Positions 10,101 to 17,127 of a stretch of 64,000 bases of DNA are shown here, piece by piece. The stretch covers positions 7,224 to 71,223 of the forward strand of contig CALBNP010000203.1 in assembly GCA_937896505.1 (NCBI GenBank), written 5' to 3'. Position 1 is the stretch's first letter. Each line of letters begins with the position of its first letter. Below the pieces are notes generated by a model. The model was not told the origin of the DNA. It was given only the letters and a program-made list of their open reading frames with translations, and did not search any database. Source of the DNA: an uncultured Bacteroidales bacterium (GTDB lineage: Bacteria; Bacteroidota; Bacteroidia; Bacteroidales; F082). The position numbers and the translations under genes are program-made.

Positions 10101-10486
10101 CCGATTTCTTCAGTAGCATAACCCAATTCGCGCTTCTGACGCTTGATGCCGAGAGCCGTCACCACCACATCGTCGAGCAACAGGGCATCGCTGTCCATCG
10201 TGACGTTGATTTTCGTCTTGCCAGCCACTTTGATCTCTTGGGTCTTGTAGCCCACGAAACTATAGACCAACACGTCGTCTTTGCCGACATTGCTGAGGGT
10301 ATAGTTACCATCGAAATCAGTGACTGTTCCCTTTTGGGAATTCTTCACCTGAATGGTCACGCCAGGCATTCCCAAGCCATCTTCGCTCGAGATTACCTTA
10401 CCCGTGACATTAATGCCCTGGGAAAAAACCGAAAAAGGCATGATGAGAACCGTAAGAAAGAGAAAAAGTAGATATTTCCTATTCAT
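7124..10486 (-). CDS. SusC/RagA TonB-linked outer-membrane transporter
   Basis: 1120 residues. Signal peptide (ends FSVFSQ), a carboxypeptidase-regulatory-like beta domain (~25-100, GKVISSEDGLGMPGVTIQVK), a TonB-box-like segment VVVTALGIKRQKRELGYA, a plug domain (~115-235) with RIVIRGNNS, PLIVVDGVP and the SusC signature ILKGPTAAALYGSRGGNGVVLITTKKG (in two overlapping parts), then a long beta-barrel ending in SFMLSFKVSL. It imports oligomers across the outer membrane using TonB energy, with the SusD neighbour as lid. It is first in a susC-susD-PNGase F-like unit. No TAnnTTTG promoter is obvious in the 88 nt before it. Confidence 0.95.
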   Translation of the reverse strand: MNRKYLLFLFLTVLIMPFSVFSQGINVTGKVISSEDGLGMPGVTIQVKNSQKGTVTDFDGNYTLSNVGKDDVLVYSFVGYKTQEIKVAGKTKINVTMDSDALLLDDVVVTALGIKRQKRELGYATEEIGGEMIAKSGTGNVVSALSGRSAGVQIINPTGVDGGSSRIVIRGNNSIFGDNQPLIVVDGVPMTNEGGLTEWSGGRDWGTALNNINEEDIESLDILKGPTAAALYGSRGGNGVVLITTKKGSKQKGLGITYSGGFKITTPYMYRSVQNKYGAGGPITFNTPTLTPIEGMVDENGNQVYEYPGIYSVDNGPAGEPTNTTFGYYGGAQSWGPAMNGESVLWWDGVVRDYSPQPDNLKMLFKNGHTMNNNISFQNAGDFGSIRVSFTDSRTDAIIDNCNLRQTTVNVGSLINVSDKIKVDVAFNYLDYFRLNSPEIGESNSNFNKGLLYSWPRSWKGLEVNSYQNPDGTMNQFDGYPYNYIYNSTFWTYYNNNTTLDRDKMYGSVRLMYDITPWLSASAKVALDWTADSYTTKNKPTTIDGMAGGYYSKSKTNSVTRDMDFLLTAYKDKIFGSKFNVRFSFGGEQYYGFRDGINGSSGTWAYANLYTIYNYSNANERVFGESMWEKQVNSVYGFFNMSYSDWLFLDVTGRNDWSSTLPSNNNSYFYPSATLSFVPTSAFKKWNWGPVTFLKFRGSLAQTASDTDPYQLTYTYNTGSFGNQLSATLPTTVPPLELKPQRQRSYEVGMDLGLGARFNLDFTYYNIYSWDQILSSPLAPSSGANNVTINTGVVTNKGIEAIMSYDIAQGKDYAVQLGLNLARNKNRIVDLAGSDMYLLSEIWGSNGPAIAVAEGEDYGTIYGWDYVYKYTMADGTVVGPFYDQNGKPLPLLNETGTTYLKTENRVPIGNCAPLVTGGINLRASYKDFSLYALVDAKLGGDIYCASYVIGMQTGQSPETLYEREGNGLPYYDANGNFIGNYGVILPGYCINTETGEAVENDNVVHYLYKYMPNFGGWGNILSTPGIVNNTWIKMRELSLTYDLPLDRWSKKREQLGKGDGGYFFKKVSVSLVGRDLFYFFKTLPDNINPEGTQGSGNAQGLEYASYPGTRSFMLSFKVSL

Positions 10487-10574
10487 AATCAGAGAATTAA
10501 ATTAAAAAATACATTTATCCTTCATAAAAAATTACTTTTAGAGTACACACATTACTATCATTTGATATTGTAAC

Positions 10575-10769
10575 TCATTTACCAAGAATTTGCTCAAACA
10601 TATCATCCACACTTTCAGCACTATATACTCGACCTTTCTCAATGTCTTCCAAAGCCTCATCAAGATCATTCTTCTTTTTTTCAATGGTTGCACCAGCTAT
10701 ACTTAAAGCTTCTAGTAATTTGACCAAGATTTTACTTCTTTCATTAATTGTGACAGTGTAAGTTGTCAT
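10575..10769 (-). CDS. Small protein resembling a type II antitoxin
   Basis: 64 residues, highly charged (KKKNDLDEALEDIEKGRVYSAESVDDMFEQILG). The N-terminal TTYTVTINERSKI strand followed by two helices and the C-terminal ExGRVYSAESVDDMFEQIL pattern are typical of short RelB/Phd-like antitoxins in Bacteroidales. No toxin gene lies beside it: upstream is 114 nt without a gene and then lutB, and downstream is susC. It may be an orphan antitoxin or simply a small DNA-binding protein. The call rests on general resemblance only. Confidence 0.55.
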   Translation of the reverse strand: MTTYTVTINERSKILVKLLEALSIAGATIEKKKNDLDEALEDIEKGRVYSAESVDDMFEQILGK

Positions 10770-10883
10770 TTTTTCATCCTTTCTTTTTTATGCTTTTATG
10801 CTGCAATAATACGAATAATTTTCTGAGTAGAGATTTCTTGTTCATATTGTGATATTTGTATGTTTGCAAAAACTTTTAGCTCA

Positions 10884-12251
10884 TCAATTTTGTCTTGTTT
10901 CCCGCCAATACTGACTGAACGACTTAGGCGCGAACTCTGGCATCACGCGACGCTCGCCCCACGACGGACCCATGAAACGCTTCAACTCAAGCTTCTTCAT
11001 CCACAGCGGACTATCCATCTTCTTCCTCGACTTGCAATGCCAAATCATCGTCTTTATCATGGTATCGAAACGCGTGTCGGCTACCTTCTCGGTTTCAAGA
11101 AGGTGACGGTTTTCGATAATCAAGTCGTCCAACGGAATCTTGACAGGACATATCTCGGTACATTTCCCACACAAGGAACAAGCCGTGGCAAGATGGCCAA
11201 ATTCACTTAACGATTCCTTCAGTGGCGACATCACGGCACCCATCGGACCGACATGCGTAGTGTCGTAAGTGTAGCCGCCAACATTCTTGAAGATAGGACA
11301 AACGCTCACGCAAGCGCTGCAATGGATGCACGACAGCACTTGGCGTTGCTTCTCGTGCGAAAGCACTTCCGAGCGGCCATTGTTGAGCAAGATGACATAC
11401 ATCTTTTCTGGACCGTCGCCTTCTTGTGCCGGACCAAAAGTGATGGTGTTGAAAGCCGCCATGCTCTGTCCGGTGGCATGCGACGAAAGCAACGGCAACA
11501 AGATGCCCAAGTCGTCGATGGAAGGAATCACTTTGGCGATGCCGGCCACCACAATGTGTACTTTCGCTGTCGAGGTGGAACGCAAAATGTTGCCTTCGTT
11601 TTCCGAAAGCACCACGCAACCTTCTTCTGAGATGATGAAATTGGCTCCAGTAACGCACACCTTCACTTCCTTCAAGTCGTTCGAAACCTTATGGCGCACA
11701 AAATTCACCATTTGCTTGGGCGTGCTGTCGGGTTTCAATTTGAATCCTTTGGTCAGTATTTCGTTGATTTCTTCCTTCGATAGATTGACGGCAGGAGCCA
11801 AAGGATGATAAGGTTTCATCTCGGCCAGCTGCAACACGAAACGAGCCACACTGGTTTCAACCAAATCCAGATTCTTGCGTTTCAGGAAGCCATTCAGGTC
11901 GATTTCGTCGAGCGTCATCGAGTTGGAACGCGAGACCACAGTCGCCCGCTCCTTCTTCATGATGTCGAAAATCATGTTACAGGCATCGTCAGCATCACGC
12001 GCCCAAAGCACATTGCCACCATTGTCGGTGAAATGCGTCTCGAAATCAACCAAGAGTTTCTCAAGATTGTCCAACGACTTGTTGCGCAAGATGTGGACAC
12101 GCTGCTTTTCGAGGTCCATGTTGCGATAATTGATCTTGCCTTTGGCAAAATTCCGCTCAAAACAACCCATGTTGAAGTTGATTTTCTGCCAATGCTCTTC
12201 GTTGAACGAAATCTCGCTCTGTTGATTGAATGTCAGTTTCCTATCTGTCAT
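10884..12251 (-). CDS. lutB: LutB-type lactate utilization iron-sulfur protein
   Basis: 455 residues. The first ~310 belong to the LutB/LUD fold (NGGNVLWARDADDA, VSRSNSMTLDEIDLN, VCVTGANFIISEEGCVVLSENEGN). Two ferredoxin-like 4Fe-4S motifs follow, CIHCSACVSVCP near residue 305 and CSLCGKCTEICP near residue 357, then a C-terminal W/R-rich tail. In LutABC the protein transfers electrons during L-lactate oxidation to pyruvate. No lutA or lutC is adjacent; the gene follows rpiB after 29 nt and is probably co-transcribed with it, so its partners must lie outside the window. Bacteroidales often carry lutB separately, so the family call is firmer than the lactate role. Confidence 0.88.
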   Translation of the reverse strand: MTDRKLTFNQQSEISFNEEHWQKINFNMGCFERNFAKGKINYRNMDLEKQRVHILRNKSLDNLEKLLVDFETHFTDNGGNVLWARDADDACNMIFDIMKKERATVVSRSNSMTLDEIDLNGFLKRKNLDLVETSVARFVLQLAEMKPYHPLAPAVNLSKEEINEILTKGFKLKPDSTPKQMVNFVRHKVSNDLKEVKVCVTGANFIISEEGCVVLSENEGNILRSTSTAKVHIVVAGIAKVIPSIDDLGILLPLLSSHATGQSMAAFNTITFGPAQEGDGPEKMYVILLNNGRSEVLSHEKQRQVLSCIHCSACVSVCPIFKNVGGYTYDTTHVGPMGAVMSPLKESLSEFGHLATACSLCGKCTEICPVKIPLDDLIIENRHLLETEKVADTRFDTMIKTMIWHCKSRKKMDSPLWMKKLELKRFMGPSWGERRVMPEFAPKSFSQYWRETRQN

Positions 12252-12280
12252 TTATAATAGGTTTGGTGTTGTTAAAAACA

Positions 12281-12718
12281 TCAATAATTCTCAATTTTTT
12301 CAATTCTGCGGGTATGTCTTCCACCCTCGAAGTCGGTGGCAAGGAAAGCCTTAACCATTTCCCAGGCCAAGTCGTTCGGAATGAAACGGCCAGGCAACGA
12401 GAGGATATTGGCATCGTTGTGCTGGCGTGCCAATTTTGCCAATTCAACATTCCAGCATAAGGCTGCACGCACATGCTGATGATGGTTGGCGGTCATCTGC
12501 GCACCGTTTCCACTACCGCAAAGGATGATGCCCAAAGGAAATTCGCCATGTTCGATGGCCGAAGCCAAAGGATGTATCATATCAGGATAATCGACACTTT
12601 CTGAACTGTAGGTGCCATAATCTTTCACTTCATAGCCTGCTTCCTGAAGTTTTCCAATAAGAAATTGCTTCATCTCGAAGCCGCCATGGTCGCTTGCTAT
12701 AGGAATAATTTGTTTCAT
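12281..12718 (-). CDS. rpiB: Ribose-5-phosphate isomerase B
   Basis: 145 residues, standard length for the RpiB/LacAB family, which interconverts ribose-5-P and ribulose-5-P in the pentose phosphate pathway. Visible hallmarks are IASDHGGFEMKQFL at the N-terminus, VDYPDMIHPLA, the phosphate/active-site loop ILCGSGNGAQMTANHHQHVRAALC (in two parts around the catalytic Cys) and HNDANILSLPGRF. The start ATG at 12718 is directly preceded by A/T-rich sequence with a candidate -7 element. First gene of a probable rpiB-lutB unit. Confidence 0.95.
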   Translation of the reverse strand: MKQIIPIASDHGGFEMKQFLIGKLQEAGYEVKDYGTYSSESVDYPDMIHPLASAIEHGEFPLGIILCGSGNGAQMTANHHQHVRAALCWNVELAKLARQHNDANILSLPGRFIPNDLAWEMVKAFLATDFEGGRHTRRIEKIENY

Positions 12719-13229
12719 TTTTCTGTTGTTGATAATTAATCTGCAAAAGTAAATCTTTTAGCAGTACGACACATAATTTATTACATTATTTCTGAGCGAT
12801 TTATCCGATTTCAAAATAATAAGTGTTTTCTTGTAACTTATTGTTCCATAATTAAATAAAAAGTTATCAACAGAATCATTGTTGATAACTTTTGGTTGGC
12901 TGTCGAAAAAATTAATTGTCTGTTGATAAGATTTTTTGTGTTCTCTTTTTTGAACTAAATCGACATCGAAATCAACAATCAATCCATTTTTTCGACTCGT
13001 TTTTATCCGTTTTTTCGGTTTTCACCGAATAACTAAAATTCCATTAATCGGTCTGAAAAAGAAGCCTTTCGTTTTTTAGCATTCTGCCTTCTCAAACCGA
13101 GCGCGACAAAAGCAAGATTTTTATTGCTTTTTTTTCAACCATTTCACACACCTTCATTAATCAATCATCAAAAATATTAATTTAAAGGATTAATTGATTA
13201 ATGATGATAGCGTGTTGACAACTGGGTTT
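12719..13229. other. AT-rich gene-free region with four TTATCAACA boxes
   Basis: About 510 nt without a credible gene (a 74-codon open frame here has no recognisable content). Four perfect copies of the 9-mer TTATCAACA occur: 12727-12735 (reverse), 12864-12872 (forward), 12880-12888 (reverse) and 12921-12929 (reverse). The middle two form a perfect 14-bp inverted repeat (12859-12872 / 12880-12893, 7-nt loop). The 9-mer differs at one position from the DnaA box TTATCCACA. The rest is A/T-rich, with TTTTTATCCG and runs of T. Possible roles are a replication-origin or DnaA-binding region, or operators of the flanking genes. Confidence 0.5.
12744..12751 (-). promoter_or_regulatory. Candidate -7 element for rpiB-lutB
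   Basis: Minus-strand TACTTTTG, 25 nt before the rpiB ATG; no clear TTG 19 nt upstream. Confidence 0.4.
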
Positions 13230-14354
13230 TCAAAGAACAAAACCTAAATAGTTTTCCTTGTTGATTATCGTGTAGGTGTGGTTAGGATAGTTTTTTGCAA
13301 AAGTCTCTGTCAGTTTCGGTTGCTTTTTCTGGTTCCACTTGAATTCGTAGGTATGTAACACATTGTCTATTTGTTCGATATAATCGATTTCTTGCTGCTG
13401 ATTTGTTCTCCAAAAATAGGAATTTCCGTAAAATCCATTATATCCGTTTTTCTTTTTGCGTTCCGAAATCAAGTAGTTTTCCCAAAGTGCACCAATGTCG
13501 TTTCTTAACTCAACTGGTTTGAAATCACCAATCAAGGCATTGCGGATTCCATTGTCATAGAAATATATTTTGATGCTTTTCTTCAATTCGTTTCGCACGT
13601 TGGCACTGTAGGAACGCAAATGAAATAGAATGTATGATTTTTCCAGCAAGTCAATATAGCGCTGCACAGTCTGCGAACTCAATCCTACAAGATTGCCTAA
13701 TTCGTTGAATGATATTTCGCTACCGATTTGAATTGCTAAAGCTTGCAAAATCCTTTCAATGATTTCGGGTTTTCTTACTTCTTGATAATCAAATACATCT
13801 TTATACAAATAATTGGAAGTCAGGTTTTGCAGAATGATTTTTTCATCACCTTCGTTATTGATGATGTCTGGATACGACCCATAGATGAGTCTTCTTTCCA
13901 ATAACCTCTTTTCGTTTGTCGTCGCAAAATGGTTGACCAATTCGGAACTTGAAATCGGTAACATCACATATTCAAACTTACGTCCGGTCAAAGGTTCGTT
14001 GATGGTGTTGGAAAAGTCGAGAGCAGATGAACCGGTCACGATGAATTGTCGCTCAGGAAAATTGTCAATGAGTAACTTCAAGGTTATCCCAATGTCTTTC
14101 ACTCTTTGGGCTTCATCAATCAAAATCAATTCTGCATCGCCAATCTCAGCTTTCAGTTGTGTTGATGTCGGCAAGGTGAGCATTTCACGAATGTCAGGTT
14201 CATCGCAATTCCAAAACAAAGTCTTCTTCTCTGTCGAATTTGACATTTGTTTCAAGAATGTGGTTTTTCCGACTTGTCGAGGTCCAACAATGACAATGAT
14301 CTTACCTTTAAACATCCTTTTGCTGATTTCCTCTTTGATGGCTCTTTCTATCAT
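13230..14354 (-). CDS. AAA ATPase with DUF4143 domain
   Basis: 374 residues. An N-terminal AAA_14 P-loop domain has Walker A GPRQVGKTTF (~24-33), Walker B ELILIDEAQ (~75-83) and sensor VTGSSAL (~110). A winged-helix region (NELGNLVGLSSQTVQRYIDLL, ~218-238) precedes a C-terminal DUF4143 nuclease-like domain that contains EIDYIE and ends TYEFKWN. These ATPases are common in Bacteroidales and archaea, mostly singly and of unknown function. A second, more diverged member is at 57983-59323. The promoter region is enclosed in a 14-bp perfect inverted repeat (14377-14448), which suggests tight regulation. Confidence 0.9.
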   Translation of the reverse strand: MIERAIKEEISKRMFKGKIIVIVGPRQVGKTTFLKQMSNSTEKKTLFWNCDEPDIREMLTLPTSTQLKAEIGDAELILIDEAQRVKDIGITLKLLIDNFPERQFIVTGSSALDFSNTINEPLTGRKFEYVMLPISSSELVNHFATTNEKRLLERRLIYGSYPDIINNEGDEKIILQNLTSNYLYKDVFDYQEVRKPEIIERILQALAIQIGSEISFNELGNLVGLSSQTVQRYIDLLEKSYILFHLRSYSANVRNELKKSIKIYFYDNGIRNALIGDFKPVELRNDIGALWENYLISERKKKNGYNGFYGNSYFWRTNQQQEIDYIEQIDNVLHTYEFKWNQKKQPKLTETFAKNYPNHTYTIINKENYLGFVL

Positions 14355-14372
14355 ATTTCTCTATTTTTGCTG

Positions 14373-14380
14373 CAAAAGTA
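14373..14380 (-). promoter_or_regulatory. Candidate -7 element for the DUF4143 ATPase
   Basis: Minus-strand TACTTTTG, 18 nt before the ATG and overlapping the left arm of the inverted repeat at 14377-14448. Confidence 0.45.
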
Positions 14381-14448
14381 TGCAAATTTTGAATTATATT
14401 CTAAAAAACTTATAATAATTTTGAATTATACTTTAAAATTTGCATACT
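14377..14448. promoter_or_regulatory. Inverted repeat with internal direct repeat upstream of the ATPase
   Basis: Perfect 14-bp arms AGTATGCAAATTTT (14377-14390) and AAAATTTGCATACT (14435-14448) enclose 44 nt. AATTTTGAATTATA occurs twice as a direct repeat, starting inside the left arm and again near 14418. A plausible operator set between the divergent ATPase and MORN-repeat genes. Confidence 0.5.
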
Positions 14449-14506
14449 ATTTCTATTTCTTTGCGTCAAGTTTCTGAAAAATTCGGGTTGTTTGATTTAA
14501 TTTACC

Positions 14507-14514
14507 TATCTTTG
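14507..14514 (+). promoter_or_regulatory. Candidate -7 element for the MORN-repeat gene
   Basis: TATCTTTG, 21 nt before the ATG at 14536; TTG lies 16 nt upstream instead of the usual 19. Confidence 0.4.
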
Positions 14515-14535
14515 AACCTTCATATTTAAGTCGAT

Positions 14536-16029
14536 ATGTGCTGCCGAAACAAAACATTATTTTTCTTCGTTTTCGCTTTTCTCAGTTTGAAATGTTTCTC
14601 TCAAACTGGTTATCAGACATTTAACTATCCGAACGGACAAGTTGCTTCGGAAGGAATGATGCGCGATGGCAAGCCTGATGGCTTCTGGAAGACTTATTAC
14701 GAAAACGGTCAGTTGAAGTCGGAAGGCAAGCGCACCGATTTTCTTTTGGACAGCACATGGGTTTTCTTTTCAGAACAAGGTGATACGTCACTCATTATTA
14801 ATTATAGGAAAGGACTTAAGAACGGTTTTCGCTATACTTTTTCCGACGATGGTGTTCTTGTGGAGCCTTTCGTGAACGATGTCCGTTCGGGAGAAGGTTT
14901 CCGTAAAGACGAAAAAGGCCATATTCTGCAAAACATCACTTTCAAGAATGGCTTCGAGGAAGGTATATCCCCTATTTTCGACACTTTGGGAAGCTTGAAA
15001 GAGATCATTACCTATCGGAAAGGTTTTGTGGCCAGTCGTGAGCCTTTGAACCGATATGACCGCGAAGGACACAAGCACGGCTATTGGAAGACTTTTTTCG
15101 ACGACTGGAGTCTTCATACCGAGATGTATTATAGTCACGGGATGCGCGACGGTTTCTATAAGGAATATGATCAGCAAGGCAACTTGAAGAAAATCGTTAA
15201 GTACGTCAACGATGTCGAGCAGGTCCAGGAAACCGATTTGCAGCCTTTACAGATGCAATATGAATATTATCCCAACGGACAGGTGAAACGCGAAGCATCG
15301 TTCCGCGGTGGTTTGCGTGAGGGCATTTGGCGTGTGTTCGACGAGCAAGGCAACGTGGTGAGTTCGCAGACCTACAAGAAAGGTGGCTTGGTGAGCGAAG
15401 GCGTGGTTGGTACCGATGGCAAGCGTCGTGGCGAGTATAAAGAGTTTTATGCTGACAGCACCTTGCGTGCCGAAGGTATCTTCGTCGATGGCGAACGCTC
15501 GGGCGAATGGAAATTCTATTACCAGAATGGCAAATTGCAGGAAGTGGGAAAATATGTCGGAGGCAAGCCCGAAGGACAATGGGTGTGGTATTACGACAAC
15601 GGTGCCAAACAAATAGAAGAGAGTTTCTACAAGGGTTCGCTGAATGGCAGCTACAAGGAATTTGATGCCAATGGCAATGTTATTGTTTCAGGCACTTATT
15701 TCGACGGCATGAAGAACGGGAAGTGGATGGAACAGATTGGCGACATGCGCTCGGAAGGTGAATACCGCAACGATAAGCAGGTGAGTCAATGGATTGAATA
15801 TTACAATGATGGTACCATGGCTTTCCGTGGCACTTTCAATGCGGGTTATCCTGACGGACAGCATTATTTCTACTACGAGAACGGAAAAATCAGGGAAATA
15901 CAGAGTTATGCGGCTGGTGTCCGTCATGGCGACTGGAAGAAATATTGGGATACTGGCGAGTTGTATTTTACCATCACCTACAATCAAGGCAACGAAGTGA
16001 AATATGATGGCGAACCGATAGAACCTTGA
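14536..16029 (+). CDS. Secreted MORN-repeat (YwqK-like) protein
   Basis: 497 residues. A hydrophobic N-terminal signal (LFFFVFAFLSLKCFSQ) is followed almost entirely by ~22-24-residue MORN/YwqK repeats of the type YYENGQLKSEGKR-DG-, about fifteen to eighteen in number, including NGQVASEG, NGQVKREASFRGG, NGKLQEVGKYVGG, NGAKQIEESFYKG and NGTM-type units. Databases often name such proteins YwqK-family antitoxin, but nothing here indicates an antitoxin role, and the signal peptide argues for an envelope or secreted location. Stands alone on the plus strand, divergent from the ATPase gene. Confidence 0.85.
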   Translation: MCCRNKTLFFFVFAFLSLKCFSQTGYQTFNYPNGQVASEGMMRDGKPDGFWKTYYENGQLKSEGKRTDFLLDSTWVFFSEQGDTSLIINYRKGLKNGFRYTFSDDGVLVEPFVNDVRSGEGFRKDEKGHILQNITFKNGFEEGISPIFDTLGSLKEIITYRKGFVASREPLNRYDREGHKHGYWKTFFDDWSLHTEMYYSHGMRDGFYKEYDQQGNLKKIVKYVNDVEQVQETDLQPLQMQYEYYPNGQVKREASFRGGLREGIWRVFDEQGNVVSSQTYKKGGLVSEGVVGTDGKRRGEYKEFYADSTLRAEGIFVDGERSGEWKFYYQNGKLQEVGKYVGGKPEGQWVWYYDNGAKQIEESFYKGSLNGSYKEFDANGNVIVSGTYFDGMKNGKWMEQIGDMRSEGEYRNDKQVSQWIEYYNDGTMAFRGTFNAGYPDGQHYFYYENGKIREIQSYAAGVRHGDWKKYWDTGELYFTITYNQGNEVKYDGEPIEP

Positions 16030-16033
16030 GACT

Positions 16034-16066
16034 AAGTGGTCGCTGAGCGGAGTCGAAGCACCACTT
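16034..16066. repeat. Hairpin element, GCTGAGCGGAG core
   Basis: Core CGCTGAGCGGAGTCGAAGC (16041-16059) is flanked by perfectly complementary 7-bp arms AAGTGGT / ACCACTT. The same core with other arms recurs near 35982, 36048, 55079 and 56511. It begins 4 nt after the MORN-gene stop and could act as its terminator. Confidence 0.7.
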
Positions 16067-16084
16067 TATTATACTAAGTGAGTG

Positions 16085-16206
16085 ACTAATAATAAACGAC
16101 ATAATGGTTATGGGTTATGGGTTAATGGTTATGAGTTATGAGTTATGGGTTAATGGTTATGGATTGTTGTTTGCTGATTATCACCTATCACCATTCACCC
16201 ATCACT
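16085..16206. repeat. Low-complexity direct repeats
   Basis: Reiterated GGTTATGGGTTAATGGTTAT / GAGTTATG words, followed by TCACCATTCACCCATCAC. The second word also appears at 55165-55190 and, inverted, inside a coding sequence at 46571-46595. No gene. Confidence 0.7.
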
Positions 16207-16238
16207 TTTAACCTATCACCTTTTCATCCAATGTAAAC

Positions 16239-16246
16239 TAATTTTG
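16239..16246 (+). promoter_or_regulatory. Candidate -7 element for the LD-carboxypeptidase gene
   Basis: TAATTTTG, 11 nt before the ATG at 16258. Confidence 0.4.
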
Positions 16247-16257
16247 CACACCTACTT

Positions 16258-17127
16258 ATGAAACGAATAGCAATAGCAGCTCCGGCACGAAAGGTTACGC
16301 CAAACGAGATTCAGTTTGCCGTTGATTGGCTCAAGGAAAAAGGTTTTGTCCCGGTTTACGATGAACGTCTTTTTGCATCAGATTTCATTTTTGCCGGTAA
16401 TGACAATTTTCGTGCTTCGGTGATTCAGGAATATTTGAATCGCGACGACATCGATGCCATTTGGATGGCGCGTGGCGGTTATGGCAGCATCCGTATCATC
16501 GATTTGTTGGATTTCACTGAGTTCGCAAAGCATCCGAAACCAATCATCGGTTTCAGCGATGTGACGGTTTTCCACGGCAAAATGCAGCGATTAGGCTATC
16601 CTTCCATTCATGCTTCCATGCCTTATTGTTTCGAGAACAAGACAACGGAAGCTCGTCAGTCGCTTTTCGATGTCTTGTCGGGAAAACCTTTGCATTACGA
16701 GTTTGCTTCGCATCCCCTCAACCGTTTAGGCGAAGCTGAAGGGGTGATGGTGGGCGGCAATCTCTCGGTGCTCTATGGCATGTTGGGTTCCGATTCGTTT
16801 CCCGAAACCGATGGCAAGATTCTTTTCATCGAAGAAGTTGACGAATATATCTATCATATCGACCGCATGATGCGCGGCTTGAAACGTGCCGGCAAACTCG
16901 ACAACCTGAAAGCTCTTGTGGTAGGTGGCCTCACCGATATACACGACAATCCCGATCCGTTTGGCCAATCGGTCGAGGAAGTGATTTACGAGGCTGTCAA
17001 GGAATATGATTATCCAGTTTGTTTCGGTTTTCCAGCCGGACATTTTTCCGATAACCGCGCCTTGGTTTTGGGTGAAAAAGTCACTCTCTCAACTTTCAAC
17101 TCTCAACTTTCAACTCTCAACTTTTAA
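16258..17127 (+). CDS. LD-carboxypeptidase (peptidase S66 family)
   Basis: 289 residues. The family removes the terminal D-amino acid from murein tetrapeptides (LdcA) or cleaves related amide bonds (MccF). Visible features are the N-terminal IAAPARKVTP, the MARGGYGSIRIIDLLD motif, the nucleophile elbow GFS100D, the acidic triad member in FIEEVDE (Glu192/193) and PAGH262 near the C-terminus. No signal peptide, so cytoplasmic, consistent with murein recycling. The last ~13 residues ([13 protein letters not shown]) are encoded by a CAACTCTCAACTTT-type repeat that recurs at 43168-43216, so the natural C-terminus may have been replaced. The gene overlaps the convergent Card1-like gene by 11 nt. 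Confidence 0.92.
   Translation: MKRIAIAAPARKVTPNEIQFAVDWLKEKGFVPVYDERLFASDFIFAGNDNFRASVIQEYLNRDDIDAIWMARGGYGSIRIIDLLDFTEFAKHPKPIIGFSDVTVFHGKMQRLGYPSIHASMPYCFENKTTEARQSLFDVLSGKPLHYEFASHPLNRLGEAEGVMVGGNLSVLYGMLGSDSFPETDGKILFIEEVDEYIYHIDRMMRGLKRAGKLDNLKALVVGGLTDIHDNPDPFGQSVEEVIYEAVKEYDYPVCFGFPAGHFSDNRALVLGEKVTLSTFNSQLSTLNF
17091..17126. repeat. CTCAACTTTCAA-type repeat forming a gene end
   Basis: Alternating CTCAACTTT and CAACTCTCAA words spanning the 3' end of the LD-carboxypeptidase gene and the last codons of the convergent gene. A similar tract is at 43168-43216. Confidence 0.65.

Noticed and set aside
9083..10471. Long plus-strand open frame (462 codons) opposite susC
   Set aside because: The minus-strand frame is a clear SusC; the opposite frame is His/Val/Ala-rich with no domain, as expected for an antisense shadow. 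The same applies to the frame at 890-2029 opposite proS.
12758..12982. 74-codon open frame in the AT-rich gap
   Set aside because: Lysine/asparagine-rich, no recognisable motif, and it spans the box cluster and inverted repeat, so it is more likely chance.
14536..16029. Reading the YwqK-like protein as an antitoxin
   Set aside because: It has a signal peptide and no toxin neighbour; the database label reflects the repeat family, not a shown function.
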